A DNA stretch of 64,000 nt, taken from contig JAJGOT010000348.1 in NCBI GenBank assembly GCA_022457155.1, positions 1 through 64,000 on the forward strand, read 5' to 3'. A program made the position numbers and the translations under genes. This document shows positions 1-13,200 of this stretch, one piece after another. This DNA is from Cladopsammia gracilis. Taxonomy: Eukaryota > Cnidaria > Anthozoa > Scleractinia > Dendrophylliidae. Position 1 is the stretch's first letter. Each line of letters opens with the position of its first letter. The notes below the pieces were generated by a model that made no database searches, was not told where the DNA came from, and saw only the letters and a list, made by a program, of their open reading frames with translations.

Positions 1-87
1 TATTTCTACCCACTACCTAGGGAAATTTCTGGGTACAGCAGCTCAAAACTACAACAATCTTCCATCGAAATTGACGAATTGTGATAT

Positions 88-444
88 GTGCGACAGAGAA
101 TCAAACTAGAGCTAGAGAGTCCATTTCACTACTTACTCATGACTGAGCTTGCAACAGCAAGGTTTTTACACGGGAAGAAACAAAGTTCCACTTACAATCT
201 ACAGACGGGCTTCTCCACCAATATAATAAAGCCACGCTTGGTAAACGAGTGGTACCGAGAATATCTTTTATTGGGACGTCTTGTGCAGTGCCAAGCTCAA
301 TTAGAGGGTCATCAGGTACCGAGGCCACAAGATTTATCGACTGACTATCAACTGAAACAAGCCTTCCTATATACTACAATTGTAGACATGTTTGGGTTCG
401 TGGACCGTGAGAACCAGAAGGCCATAAACGATTGGGACAAATAG
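88..444 (+). other. open frame of 118 codons, possible exon, unrecognised
   Basis: The frame begins at GTG after an in-frame TGA, so it has no ATG start of its own. It could begin after the AG at 101-102 (CGACAG) as an exon. The product is mixed-composition and soluble-looking, with segments such as LLLGRLVQCQAQLEG and MFGFVDRENQKAINDWDK. I do not recognise a family. It lies 0.65 kb upstream of the first TPR exon on the same strand and could be an upstream terminal exon of another gene or a chance ORF. Confidence 0.2.
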
Positions 445-1089
445 TTAATCGGACAAACTCAAGCATAACTCTAACATCCGCTCACGGGTAGGTCTCGGTC
501 GAGGTTTAATTGAACAACCCAAACATGTCTACCGTGATAACTATTGTTAAATGCCTTAACCACTTTTAGACAGTCGAGCATAACAACTGCATACTTAAGA
601 AAGATACGTGTGGCCTAACCTTGACTAGCCGTATCCTTTATATCACAAGATCAGTAAATGACAAGCAAATCAATTAAAGGGCAAAAAGATAATTGTTAAT
701 GAACATTGCAGACTTAGCGATTAGGTAATATATAACTGAAATTAATCAAAGGCCATTTTGGCTTCTTAACAGTATGTTACTGGCTTACATCAGTTCGTGT
801 GACTCAATGCGAGATTTTCACAGATATGTGCTGTGCATATATTTAGCGGCAAGTCTTTCAATCTTGAACCGTAGAAAAAAAAAGCAACATCCAACAACCC
901 TGTGATGGATAATACAATTACAAGTGGTCTTAAAAGCTTTAAAAGGCATTACGCCGTCTGGTGCATTATTATTATTTTTTCAACCTCCCGTAAGCGGACG
1001 CTTACCCTTGGTTCCGAGGGTGTCCGCTTACGGGAGGTTGGACTGTACTAAGAAACAGTCTACTTTGATTGGGTTCTTTTTATAATTAG
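445..1089. other. non-coding stretch before the first TPR exon
   Basis: AT-rich with no supported ORF. The only structure seen is the 60-bp hairpin at 981-1040, listed separately. Confidence 0.4.
981..1040. repeat. perfect 19-bp inverted repeat, 60-bp hairpin
   Basis: Left arm 981-999 (CAACCTCCCGTAAGCGGAC) and right arm 1022-1040 are exact reverse complements around a 22-nt spacer. It is GC-rich in an AT-rich setting and probably a tiny non-autonomous foldback unit. Confidence 0.75.
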
Positions 1090-1245
1090 GCGTTACCATA
1101 CTACAAGAGATGTCTCGAACTTCACCGACGAACTTTGCCACCGACTCATCATCTCATTCCAGACACACTTAACAACATTGGTGCCGTATATAAATCCATG
1201 GGGCGCTGGGAGGATTGTGCTCAAGTGTTAGAGGAAGCACTGCAG
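1090..1245 (+). CDS. TPR gene exon (visible exon 1)
   Basis: 52 codons, phase 0 at both ends, acceptor ATTAG and donor CAG/GTAACT. It encodes the end of one TPR and a full unit with the motif LNNIGAVYKSMGRWEDCAQV. Confidence 0.7.
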
Positions 1246-4200
1246 GTAACTGTTATTTTAAAATTTGAAACGTCGGTATTTCAATTTAGTTGAATAACTG
1301 ATAAATTATTGCGAAGGGAAATAACGAAGTCAACCAATCAGTAGTCGGATTAAGCGAAAGGAAACGAAACATCAAAATTTTAAAGGGACACTGTCACCTA
1401 TTTTTAGTATCACTCTGAAAAGCTAAAAAACGTATTTGTTTCATTGGAAACCTACAAATAATGGTTCAGTTTTGTTAACAAATACTCTACCAGTGCACAG
1501 AAACTAGTATTCGTTATCTTTGGCTGCAGATGGCCAGGATGGAACTGGATTGCAAAACTAAAACTAAATAACCTTGTTAAGTAATGCTCCACATAAGAAC
1601 TACGGTAAACTACATTGTTCTGCGGCAATGGCTCTTTCCCACATAGAATATCTTTGGTTTCAAGAATAGAGGGGCTGATGATAATTATATTCCAGTATAA
1701 AAATAAAGAAAATCCATTTGCGTCAAATAAATTTTCGGAAATGTTCGTGCTTAACCAATCAGAATAGCAGAAGACAATAGCTAGTAATTTTGCTTTTTTG
1801 ATGAAGTTTTATTTATTGATTTTACTTATTTATTTTGCCACACACAATGAATTACAAGGAGAAAAAAAAAGGTAATAAATAGGTTATTAACACTAAATTT
1901 TAAATTCCCCAAATACAATATATTTTAAAAGTTCCCCAAATACAATATATTTTAAAAATTGCTTGTTGTGCGATTGGGTTTTAAATTACTTGAAAACTTA
2001 AAAAAAATTAAACAAAATGCACCTTGAACCTTAACTTTTAAGCGGTTCTTGAGTCTAGGCCAATGAGATCACTAGTTGTAACAATGAAAAAAGTTGACAT
2101 ACCATCGTGCATTGCCGTTCAGCGCTTTCCTTCTTATGCGGATCATTACTTAATAAAATACAGCTTTATGAAGATGCGTACTTTGGAGAACTTCCGGCGG
2201 ATGTGGGTGGAACCTTGCTTAACCTTGGAATGGCGTACTTCCGACTCTATGACGCCAACAAAGCAGAACCATTTTATCTGAGGTAAGAGCGAATAAACTT
2301 ATTTGTAGAGGTGCAGTTGCGGTAAGAATTAAATGGATTGAGCAAACTGGAATTCTGGGAGAGGGGTTACCAATTTTGAGACAGTATCGCATTTCGAGAG
2401 GGATGGGGTGTAGTTGCGCTTATGTTGGCTTCAAAACAAGAGGTAAGATCTAGTAGTCGAGGTTCATTGGTCTTGTCTAAAGTTCTAAAAAAGAAATAAC
2501 GATTACGAGTACTAATTCATATTGCATACGACTTATAGGGTTATATACTAGGGTTCTATATTTTGAAGGCGCAGAAGGAATAAAAAAATTGTTATGATTG
2601 TACATTGCAGAGCCTTAGACATTCGCACTAAAGCATATGGCCCGGACCACCATGATGTCGGCCAGACGTTATTGAGTTATTCTGCCTTTCTGTTGTCTGT
2701 CGATGCTAAGAAATCAGCCGATGCCGGCAAACAAGCAGCGGAGATTTTAGAGGTACTAAAGTGTTTACTGCGATCGATCAAAGGTCGCGGACTGCTTTAT
2801 CGGTAGATCACACATAGCAAAGTAATCATTTCATTAACAAAGACTAATTATAACACTGATGATTATGATTGAAAATCACAATAATACAACACAATAGAAC
2901 AATGGGCATTGAAGGAACACTCCCCCCCCCCCCCCCCCCACCCCCAACGCCCACGCCCCTCAAAATGAAATAATTGTAATAGAATAGTAAATAAATATAT
3001 ATTTTTTTAATTAAACTTGACATCCCGCGTAGTTCACTTCTTCGGCAAACTATCGAAAGTTGTAACTTCATCACTGTAACGAGTTTGAAACGAGATGTCA
3101 CTTTCAAATGTTGTGCTTTTTTACTGATACCCCAAAACAGTTCAGGACCAGGCAAATAAAACAGCATATAAAGTACAACTCTAAAAACTTGATTTATATG
3201 ATTTAATGTAACAAGCAATACATTGGGGAAACTAAACGCACATTTCGCGAATGATTTACTGAACATAGACAAGCCACTAATAACACAGTCATCTGCTGCA
3301 GTTCCTACCCACTTCACCCTACCAGGTCACTTTATTGCAGATATGAAACTCGTTCCTCTGGAACTATTGCCGACAAAAAATACCTCCCGCCGCAAAGCAA
3401 GAGAAGCCTATCTCATTCAAAAAGGCAAAACACTAACGCCTAATGGCCTAAACAGACATGATGAACATTGAAGTAGATGATATTTATGATTACTATGATA
3501 TGCTTTATTTTAGAAGTTATCAGATTAATTTACTAGCCATTGTTTTGTAAAATAACAGGGTTACGAGATTTGCCGGACCCTCTCCCTAATGGCGCCTCGA
3601 TTATCAAGGGGTATAGAAGATTATCAAGAAGTATTTAAGCAGTTATCTATATATTTTTATTTTTGGCTAACGTTTTCATGCACATATACTTGTTTCACTT
3701 TCAGAAATCGTTAGGCCCAGAGCACATTAACACGTTGAATGCTCAAGAAAATGCAGCAATAGCTCTTGCTAAGGATGGAAAGTTTGACGAGGCACATCCT
3801 TATTTTAAGAAATCAGGTACGAGGTTTATAGCGAAGCTCTCGCGGGCCGAAGGCCCGCTTGAGGAGCTCCATACTCATAGAACCATGCCCTTCATTTTTC
3901 ATTGTCATGGCTAGCGAAATGTTTCGCGGGCGCGTACGACGTCGTGCAGGGTTAGCAAGCGGGCGCGTACGACGTCGTGCACGGTTCATCGTCAATCTTT
4001 ATTTACACTGTATACAAGAAATCGTATCATATTTACATGAATGGGGTTAGTTTCTAGAGAAACTGTGGTGCTGCGTCGGTGGGGGTGAAGCACAAGAATT
4101 TGGTTTTATCGACTGAGTCGATAAGGTAAATTAGCCACCGTAAAAAGATTCGAGAAAGCGCTCGAAACGTCAGCTTTCTCATATTTACATGGTCTTCCTA

Positions 4201-7200
4201 GGAGTCGTGTGAATTTACACTAGAGAACGTTATCTGTAGAACTACTTAACTAAGAAAGATAAAGTACAATGAAAACTACGGAAGAAAAGCCTCTTAATTG
4301 TTGGAATCTGTAATAAATCATTATCATTATCATCATTATCATTATCATTATCAAACTACGATCAAGGTTTCTTCAATTTATCAAACTACATTAAACTAAA
4401 AATTGAACTATAAAACTTAACAAAATTACACGTAAGAATAGAATGCTATAAAACTGAACTTAAATGATCATTATAATCTTTCACACATAAAGAGGTTTTA
4501 AAATCGTTCAAGTTGGGCCGCTGTCTGATCTCTAAGGGGATCTTGTTCCACAGAACAGATCCCCTGTAGTGTAAGCTACCTTTGGCGTATTCAGTTCTCG
4601 GTCTGGGAATGTTACAATTAGACTCAGAATTTCTAAGATTATGTGTGTGTATAATCCGCCTCAAATACAATGGCGAAAGATTATTATGGATTTTATACAT
4701 AACCTCGAGGGTTACCACGAGGCCGTGCACGACGTCGCACAGGGCTAGCTCGCGGGCGCGTACGACGTCGCATAACACAGTTTCGTCTTATCGGAGTAAT
4801 AACACACATTTAAAATATTCAAAATGGAAAGAGAAAGCTTTAAAGAATACTCATAAATTGCTATGTTACAAAGTGGTAAGTCTTAATCGACTATAATATT
4901 TGACAGAAATTGACAGAATATATCGCTGGGTTATTGTAATTATTTTATATAGGAGTCCATTAAGTTTACTGCACGTTAAAAGTATTATGAAGGAAAAACA
5001 CAGCTCCGTCATGCAAATTTAACTCTTTCGTTTTTGCTCTTTTTGTTTCCACAGTTATTATAAAAAAATATTCACTTTTGCCAGGTTTCTTTTGTTTTCT
5101 TTCGCAATTTATGTTTTTTTTTACAATTCCTGTAATACTTATAATTGTCATTGCTTTATAGACCTATATAAATTGACTTGCAAATTGTTCTTCTCGCTAC
5201 AACTGAAGAAGACCGTTGTACCAATCGAAACATGTTTCAAAAATCAAATGTGTCGTCTCCTTTCTTAAAGAAATATGAAGTTTGGTATCAGCGATTTTTT
5301 TCAAGCTTCAGTTTAACCTTTGGTTTTATAATAATCAGGAAAGCCCGTGCCATAAAAAAATAAAATGAACATCAAAATGTCAGATTGCTGCGTTACCTAT
5401 ATTCATTATTTTTATTATTATAACTGTGAACTCAGTTTTAGAAAGCTTTCACTTGAAAAACAGACTAATCCACGTGATCCGAGCTGATACGACTGATTAT
5501 TTACTGCTGTCTCCACACTATTAAAGTTTTAAATATATCAGTCTACGCATTCTATTTAGTCGCATCCAAGTTTGTTTTGTAGGAATGTAAATTATATATA
5601 GTACTTAGACATCCTGTATCAAGAAAAAAGTTAACGCCGTTGTCAATCCTTTTGAGAGGAGTGTCTGAAATGGTTCAGCAATCAACTCTTCCAGGACAGT
5701 CTATGTCACACAGGTCGAAAGGTTGCGAATAAGCTGTCTCTTTTTCCTCCGATTTCTGTTGGGTCCAGTTCTCTCTTTATCTCTCTTATCACATCCACTC
5801 TGAAACACGTCTTCAGTCGTCATGATCGTCAGCACAAACATGTTCCCAGATTGCTTTATATGAGCCACGATACTTTTTATGTCAGTTTTGTTGCTTTTTC
5901 AAAAGCTGCAACATTGCTTGACGAATCTCTTTGCTTCTCCAGCCATAAATAATCGGATTAAGTAGCGAGTTTAACATGTAAAAGGACAAACGAAAAGGCT
6001 GTGAACTAAATGATATTCTCTCGAAAACGGAATTTAAAGAAAGTCCAATGTTTCTTAAAACTATAGGTGAAAGAAATCCAGGTGCATAACATAAGAAAAC
6101 GCCAGTTATAATAATAAGTGTTGTTTTCCAAGCTTTTCGTTCGTTAAGAAACTTAGTAGAGGCTTCTCTGGAAACTTGCTCAGATTTGATTTGAGCTAAA
6201 TGACGACGACACACAAAATAAACCGAGGTGTGACAATATATAATCACAGCCAAACTTAGAAATATAAAGACACTCATTCGAAATATTGCTATATATAAAA
6301 TCCTAATGAGCCAATAAACAATCATTATAAACCAACAACATGAAACTGCAACAGTTAGACGAAATTTGGTGACGATACTGTCATATCGCAATGAATATTT
6401 CATCGCAAGAAAACGTTCAACGGCAATAAGAGCCAAATGAAGAACTGATAAAATGCAAAAGATTGGTGTTAAAATAGAATGTATTTTTCGGAATTTGCAG
6501 TAAAAAGACAGCGATCCACCAGCAATGAGAACAATCTCTTGTGTGATAAATAATGGCTGGACAAGTATTCCCACCGCCAGATCTGTTACTGCCATACTGC
6601 CCAGGAGTATATTGTGCATGGTCCGAAGTCTTCGTTTTGTCTTCAACGCGATTATGATAAGCGTGTTTAGAAGAGTAACCAGAGGACATGTTAAAACGTT
6701 CATAATGATGGACAGGACTGTGAAGAAAATGTCGTAATCGTCATTAATTTCGCGCTTACAAACACTTTTTGTTGAGTTTGAAGAGTTGTCGGTAGCATTC
6801 ATGCCAATGTTGAATGAAACAAAAAATTCACGGATAAGGAGCGCTCTTGTTTTGAAAAGAGATGCACTGGTTAATATAAGTTGTGTGTAAACCTTATTCT
6901 CAACACGCAGCTATTCACCTCGCCTCATACGAATCAGTAAACGACAGTGACAAGCAGTCGCTGTCAGCTCGTGTTTTATATTCTTCTTTATTGAGAAATA
7001 AACCCCTGTTTTCACTTCAACTTATAAAAGAAGAGCTTAAAAGGTTTTATTTTTATTAAAAAGTTTGGATTTGATGTTATGAAACACTGTAAATTTAATA
7101 TAAAAATGTAAAAATGAAAATTAATATAAAATCTTGGAATTAGCAGTTCAGCTGTGTTAATAAGAAAACACAATCGCAGAAATATGAAATTGAAGTGTGC

Positions 7201-10200
7201 CGATGATTTCCAATGAATATAAACTGAAAGGTAAGATATCAAAACTGAACTTGATGTCTGTCATGAATGACAACCAACAACAAAGCGGTGGTGATTTGTA
7301 AATAAACAAAATTAATTCAGGTGATTTTAGTTAAAATAATCACTGTGCTGCGTGCACGAAAAAATATATTTGTCATTTTTGCATGATCACAATGGAAATC
7401 CGTCAGAGAAAAAAAAAACTAAGTTATTTCTTTTCGTGACAACTGCGCATCCAACAGTAATAATCGAGTAATAATAATAAGAAGAAGAAGAATAAGAATA
7501 AGAATTCACAAATAGAAAATGACTACTTATTATGCAAGTTCGGTGAATCGAAGTGAAATGATGAAAAAGATTTAAGTGACTAAAGCATGGTTCACACTTA
7601 TGACATAACGACATAACGACATAAGCATAACGACATAACAAGGTCGTTATGTCGTTATGTTAGTAGTGTGAACATGGCGACATGACATATCAGCAGCATA
7701 ACGACATAGACATAACGACATAAGGAAAAAACTGATCTTTTCCTTATGTCGTTATGTTTATGTCGTTGTGACGTTATGTTTCTGCTAAAACAAGTGTGAA
7801 CAACTTCTGACATAACGACATAACAATGAACCAATCAGAACGTCGCAAAAACTCTCGAACCTAGTCCACCCTGGTACAAACTTTACTGAAACTTCAACAT
7901 GGCGACCATGATTGTGAAAACCATCATTATATCAAAAGATTGGGATATCACAAGAGGTCGCAAATGATCTGGAATGTTTACATGTTTACCTGAAATAATA
8001 TTCCCTGTCACCCAAACTAAGCTCCCTGACAAGGTTATGGTACTGGCCATGTGCCCTTCTAGCTTCGTCTTGGAAGATAGGACGCACCCATTCTTTTCTT
8101 GCAGCAGATTTCTTGGCTTGAAGTCTCCGTTGACGGCGTCGTCCCAGTAAAAGAAACAAAATGACAGCAAACGCAACAAGAAGGGTCGCGTCCGCCATCT
8201 TTTAAGTCTTTTGACTAAATCACATGTCGTTATGTCGGTGTTCACATTACCGACATAAGCTCCTTATGTCATTATGTCGTTATGTCATTATGTTATGATG
8301 TCGCTCGTTATGTCATTATGTCGCTAGTGTGAACCAGGCTTTAGCCTGCACAAACAAGCAATATATTATTCATAAGCCTAGGATCAAACGGACACCCTAC
8401 GCCGGCCGCGTTATGACAAAAATTAATCAGGTGGCAAGAAACATAATTATTTTTTTCAATATGTTAATTTTCTTCCACGGTATACAAAAACTTATATGTT
8501 GCAATAATCTCTTACAGATAACGAAAGTTTGACTTTTTAGCTGTTTCCCACCTGTTTCCGTGTAGCCGCACCGAACATTTTTGAGCGGCCGTTTAACTAA
8601 CTTTCCTTTATTGAATTAGTATGAAACTAGCCCAAAATATTATATACTGTTTGAGGTTTAAAAGAGTGCACAATTTTGTAAGTCGCATTTAAAATTGCGG
8701 AGATAAACGAGAAACATTGAAATCACTTGAGTCTAAATTTCGAGCGATTGCGATGGCATCTAGAAAAATCAAAACTATAACGATAAACTATGACATATGG
8801 CAAACAAAATATCTAAAAATTAGAAACTTTTGTCAAGCCGATTTTGAGTAAATCAGAAAAACATTTCGAACTTGTGATTTTGCATGTGTACGAGCACATG
8901 CATACGTTCCTCAATTAAGCTTATAAAAGTTTAATTTCTCAATCCCAAATTTACGCCAAAATGTGTGTTTAGTGTATGAGATGAACCTATGAAAGTTTGA
9001 AAGCGTTTCTCGTTTTAGTTTTGGAGATTCGATTTTCTATAGGAAACCATAGTTTTTTGATCGAGTCCTTGATATTGTAGTTTTAGCACTTTTCTGCATG
9101 TTTCAAAAACCGTGAGATAGATTTTTTTTAAACTTTTATGGTCGTTTCTTTATAATATAAACAACATTGTCTCGAAGTTTCATCTTGATTGAAACATTGC
9201 AACATGGTCGAATAAAATAATAAAGTTCGCCTAAAACGCGATTGAGACTTGCTTTGTTGCACGGTTGAAGGCGCACAAAGATGCATTAATTATTCAGGTG
9301 AAGTGTAACGCATTTCTGCGTGTTGAGAATTAAGCAAATCACGTTGACTTCTTTCTTTTCCCTACAATTCAAAACGCCGAGTGTCCAGTGCACGTCAAAT
9401 GCGAACAAAAAAACGTCCTACTGAAATTTGTGAGAATGATAAAAAAAAAAAAAACGTGTAACGAGCCCCTAACGTTACTCCGTAAAACATGATGGTCACG
9501 CAGAAATGCGTGACGCTTCACCTGAATTAATTAAAGAGTCTCTGTGCGCCTTCAACCGTGCAATCAAAACACAAAGTCTCAATCGCGCTTATAGCCCTTA
9601 GGTGAACTTTATTATTTTATTTGACCATGTTGCAATGTTTCAATCGAGATGAAACTTCGAGACAATGTTGCTCACATTATAAAGAAACGACTATAAAGTT
9701 TAAAAAAAATCTATTTCGCGGTTTTTGCTGAACTCGCTTTGGAGGAACTCGTAAGGCATCATTTGCTGAAATGGCGCGAGGTAAAATATTATTGTTAGCC
9801 TTTTTACTAAATAAAAGGTTGTATATCTCAATGAATTTTTTTCTGGAAACTGTGATTTGTTATCAATATGTTGAATTATAAAACAATTAGTGTTACACGA
9901 AACACTTGTAAAAAAGACATTCTATGCCATTTTACTGTGCAGTTTAATTTGTGTAGTCACTACTCTGTCCCGTTCCGCTTTACGTTGACGAAAGCCCTTC
10001 GTAGAAACTCTCAAATTGTGTACGCTTAATTAATTTTAGCTTGGTAAAATTTTCGGTATTTGAATCTTTTTTTCTGGAAACTGTGATTTGTCAATGATTT
10101 GAAAATGTGAAACTGTGATTTGTCAACTGTGATTTGTCAATGTGTTGAATTAAAAAAAAACAGTGCTCAAGCTTGCGCAATATCGCCTGATTTTAGCAAA

Positions 10201-13200
10201 CTCGGCCTACCGCCTAAGTATCCGGCGATTTAACGCTTCGTTTTCGCACTATAACTGTTAATGTAAATGCCTTCATTGGGCCATTACTGATATTGAACAA
10301 CTTAAAACTACCAACTATATACTTAGTTTTCTTGTCAGTTGCTTCTTCAATGAGAATCAAACCCCTAATTTCACTTGAATTTCAATAATCTGAAGAAAGC
10401 TTTAAAGATAAAGCGGCAAAGTTAACAGAAACGCTTCAAAAATATATTGACCATCTCGGGGTACTAGTTAATTTTCTTGTGTTTATTTCTATAATTTAAT
10501 ACTATTTCTTTCATTTATCAAACCGAAATCTGAACCCTGGGATAAAATTTTTGCTATGGTCGGCAGCATTGCTTTATTTTTCGTGTACACTTGGTTGAAA
10601 CTAAAGAAATCTCAGATAAGCCATGTTCACTTTTTTAATTTATTATTTGAAAGCTTGGCTCCCAAAGGAATCAATTAACATGCTCCCTGTGCCTCTTCAA
10701 GTATAACAACATGGTTGTGAATGCATTGTGTTTTTATAGTATTACAGTTATAGTTGCAGTTATAGTTACAGTATTTCCGTGTTTTTTTTTTTTTGGTTAA
10801 AAGATGAGTGAAAAAAAATGTTTGCTACAACAATGATGCTAACAATGGTCATATTGGGCATTGTTATATTTCTTTTCCAAATGTTCGACTTTAGAATAAA
10901 TTACGCAGAGCATGGTGAATAAAACTTTCGTTTTAATTATGTTGTTATTTTTCTTTTTCGGCGGTCATTTATTAGAATGACGAGGAGGATATATAGATGA
11001 GTAAGTTCGCTGCCAAGTATTCTTAGAATGAGATTTCTCGATCATGATCGATTAAATTTGCATTAACATCAATTGGTATTAGGTCAGTGTGTCATTCAGT
11101 TGATTTCTTATGGCACAGTTTTAAAGATAAAATTGCTTTTTCTCCTAAATTCATGATATCCAAATTATCCGAGAATTTCCCAAATAAATTAAAAAATAAT
11201 ACCTCCTAACAGATAGTGATATCAATGAGGTGTTTCCCTCCAGTTTCCATGCAGCCGCACCGAACATTTTTGAGCGGCCGTTTAACTTACTTTCCTTCAT
11301 TAAATTAGTATGTAACTTACACAAAATATTGTACTTAGTTTGAAGTTTATAAACTTACACAAAATATTGTTTATAAGAGTAACTAATATTGTTTATATTA
11401 ATATTGTTTATATTAATATTGTTTATATTATTGTTTATTATAATATTTATTATTATTATATGTTTATTTATATTATTGTTTATATTATTGTTTATTATAA
11501 TATTGTTTAAGAGTAACTAATATTGTTTATAAGTAACTAATATTGTTTATAAGAGTAACTAAAATTAATTTAGTGTACATAATTTGAGAGTTTCTACGAA
11601 GAGCTTTCGTCTACGTAAAGAACTGGACAGATTAGTGACTACACAAATTAAAACACAGTAAAATGGCATAGAATGTCTTAGTTACAAGTGTTTCGAGTCT
11701 TAAAAAGTTAAATTCAGAATCAAAACAAATTGAACAAACACACGGTTACCTAAACATTGCGGAGAAAAGTCTGAAAGAACTGCAGCGTGGACAGTATTTC
11801 TTACAAAAATTCACAGCTAAAAGATACAAGAAGTCCCTTCCATCAGCACCAAATTTTCAAACAACGAAGTACGAGCTAAGTCGATCGCTGTTGTTTACAA
11901 AGTTGCTCGTTTTAGTTCCTACAGCCGTAATGGCGAGATGGTTTAACTTCAATCTGCTTAAAACAAAGATCAGAAACTTTTCTGAGGAAGTATCAAGTCC
12001 AGAGGTGCGATTACTATACCTGCCAACTTTTTCCGAGTGATAGGCGTGAGAATTTTGTCGTGGGAGTGCAGGATTTCCGAAGGCGACCCGACCAAATCCA
12101 AAGACAACCCGATATTTTCCGAAGATGTTGGAAGATGTTCCGAAGAATTCGGAAGTTTCCATGGACCTCAGACCTCCGTTTAATAACATCCAGCTGTAAT
12201 AGTAATGTTCAGAACGATAAAAACGTACAAAAAGGTGCCAAATTTTCATGAACGTAGCAATATTTTTAATTGGATCATGTGGTCAGCTAAGGCTGATAGC
12301 TCAAATCTGCAAGTCAGGCGTGAGAAATTGCTCCTAGGCGCGAGTTGGCGTGAGTTGGCGTGAGATCGGAGTTTTGGACTCGCATGCGTGAGATTCACGC
12401 CTAAGGCGTGAGACTTGGCAGGTCTACATTTTTCCGAAAATTGTGCTCCTTCATTCACTCCTTGTCGAGCGGTTGAACTTTGAACCAGATTTCATTCAGC
12501 TTTGCCAAGAAACACCAGCGAGCTTAAGATCCAGGACGCGACGGCTTTTAGAACGCCGTGGCCGAGAAAAAGCCTGGAACGAGAACGCCGTTGTAAGCGC
12601 GGGAAAAATAAAGTTAAGTTTTACGACCCGGCTCAATACAACGCGGAGAGTTCAAATTTTTGGTTTTCGACGTTTTGACAAAAGAAAACGATAGTATCGT
12701 TTAAAAAAGTTCAAGAAATTCTACTTTTGTGCTTGGATGAAGAAATAATCGATGACGAAGAATTTCTACTGTTGTACGAGGAATACACCCCGCAGAATCC
12801 TCCAATTCTTCATACAGCGTACGAGCAATTTTCTCTTGTAAACAAAGATCAGGCCGAGTGTAAAGTAGATTTCCAAGTGGAGAAGGGCGACATTCCTTTA
12901 CTTTTTGATGCCTTACGAGTTCCTCCAATCTTTAAATTTTCGTTCAACAACGCTCAACAATGTTCAAACATGTTGAATAGCCTATTTCAACATTCAACAT
13001 GCATGACATGACACATTGAATAGTCCTTGCAACATCTGTTGGTCGACAAATGGCGAGCCTTCTTATCATAATAATTTACTGAGGCCCCGTCCACACGTAT
13101 CCGGATATTTTTGAAAACGGATATTTTTTTCTCCGTATTCGAAAACATCCGCGTCCACACGGACCGTATTACAATCGTATTTGCCCGTCCACACGTATAC

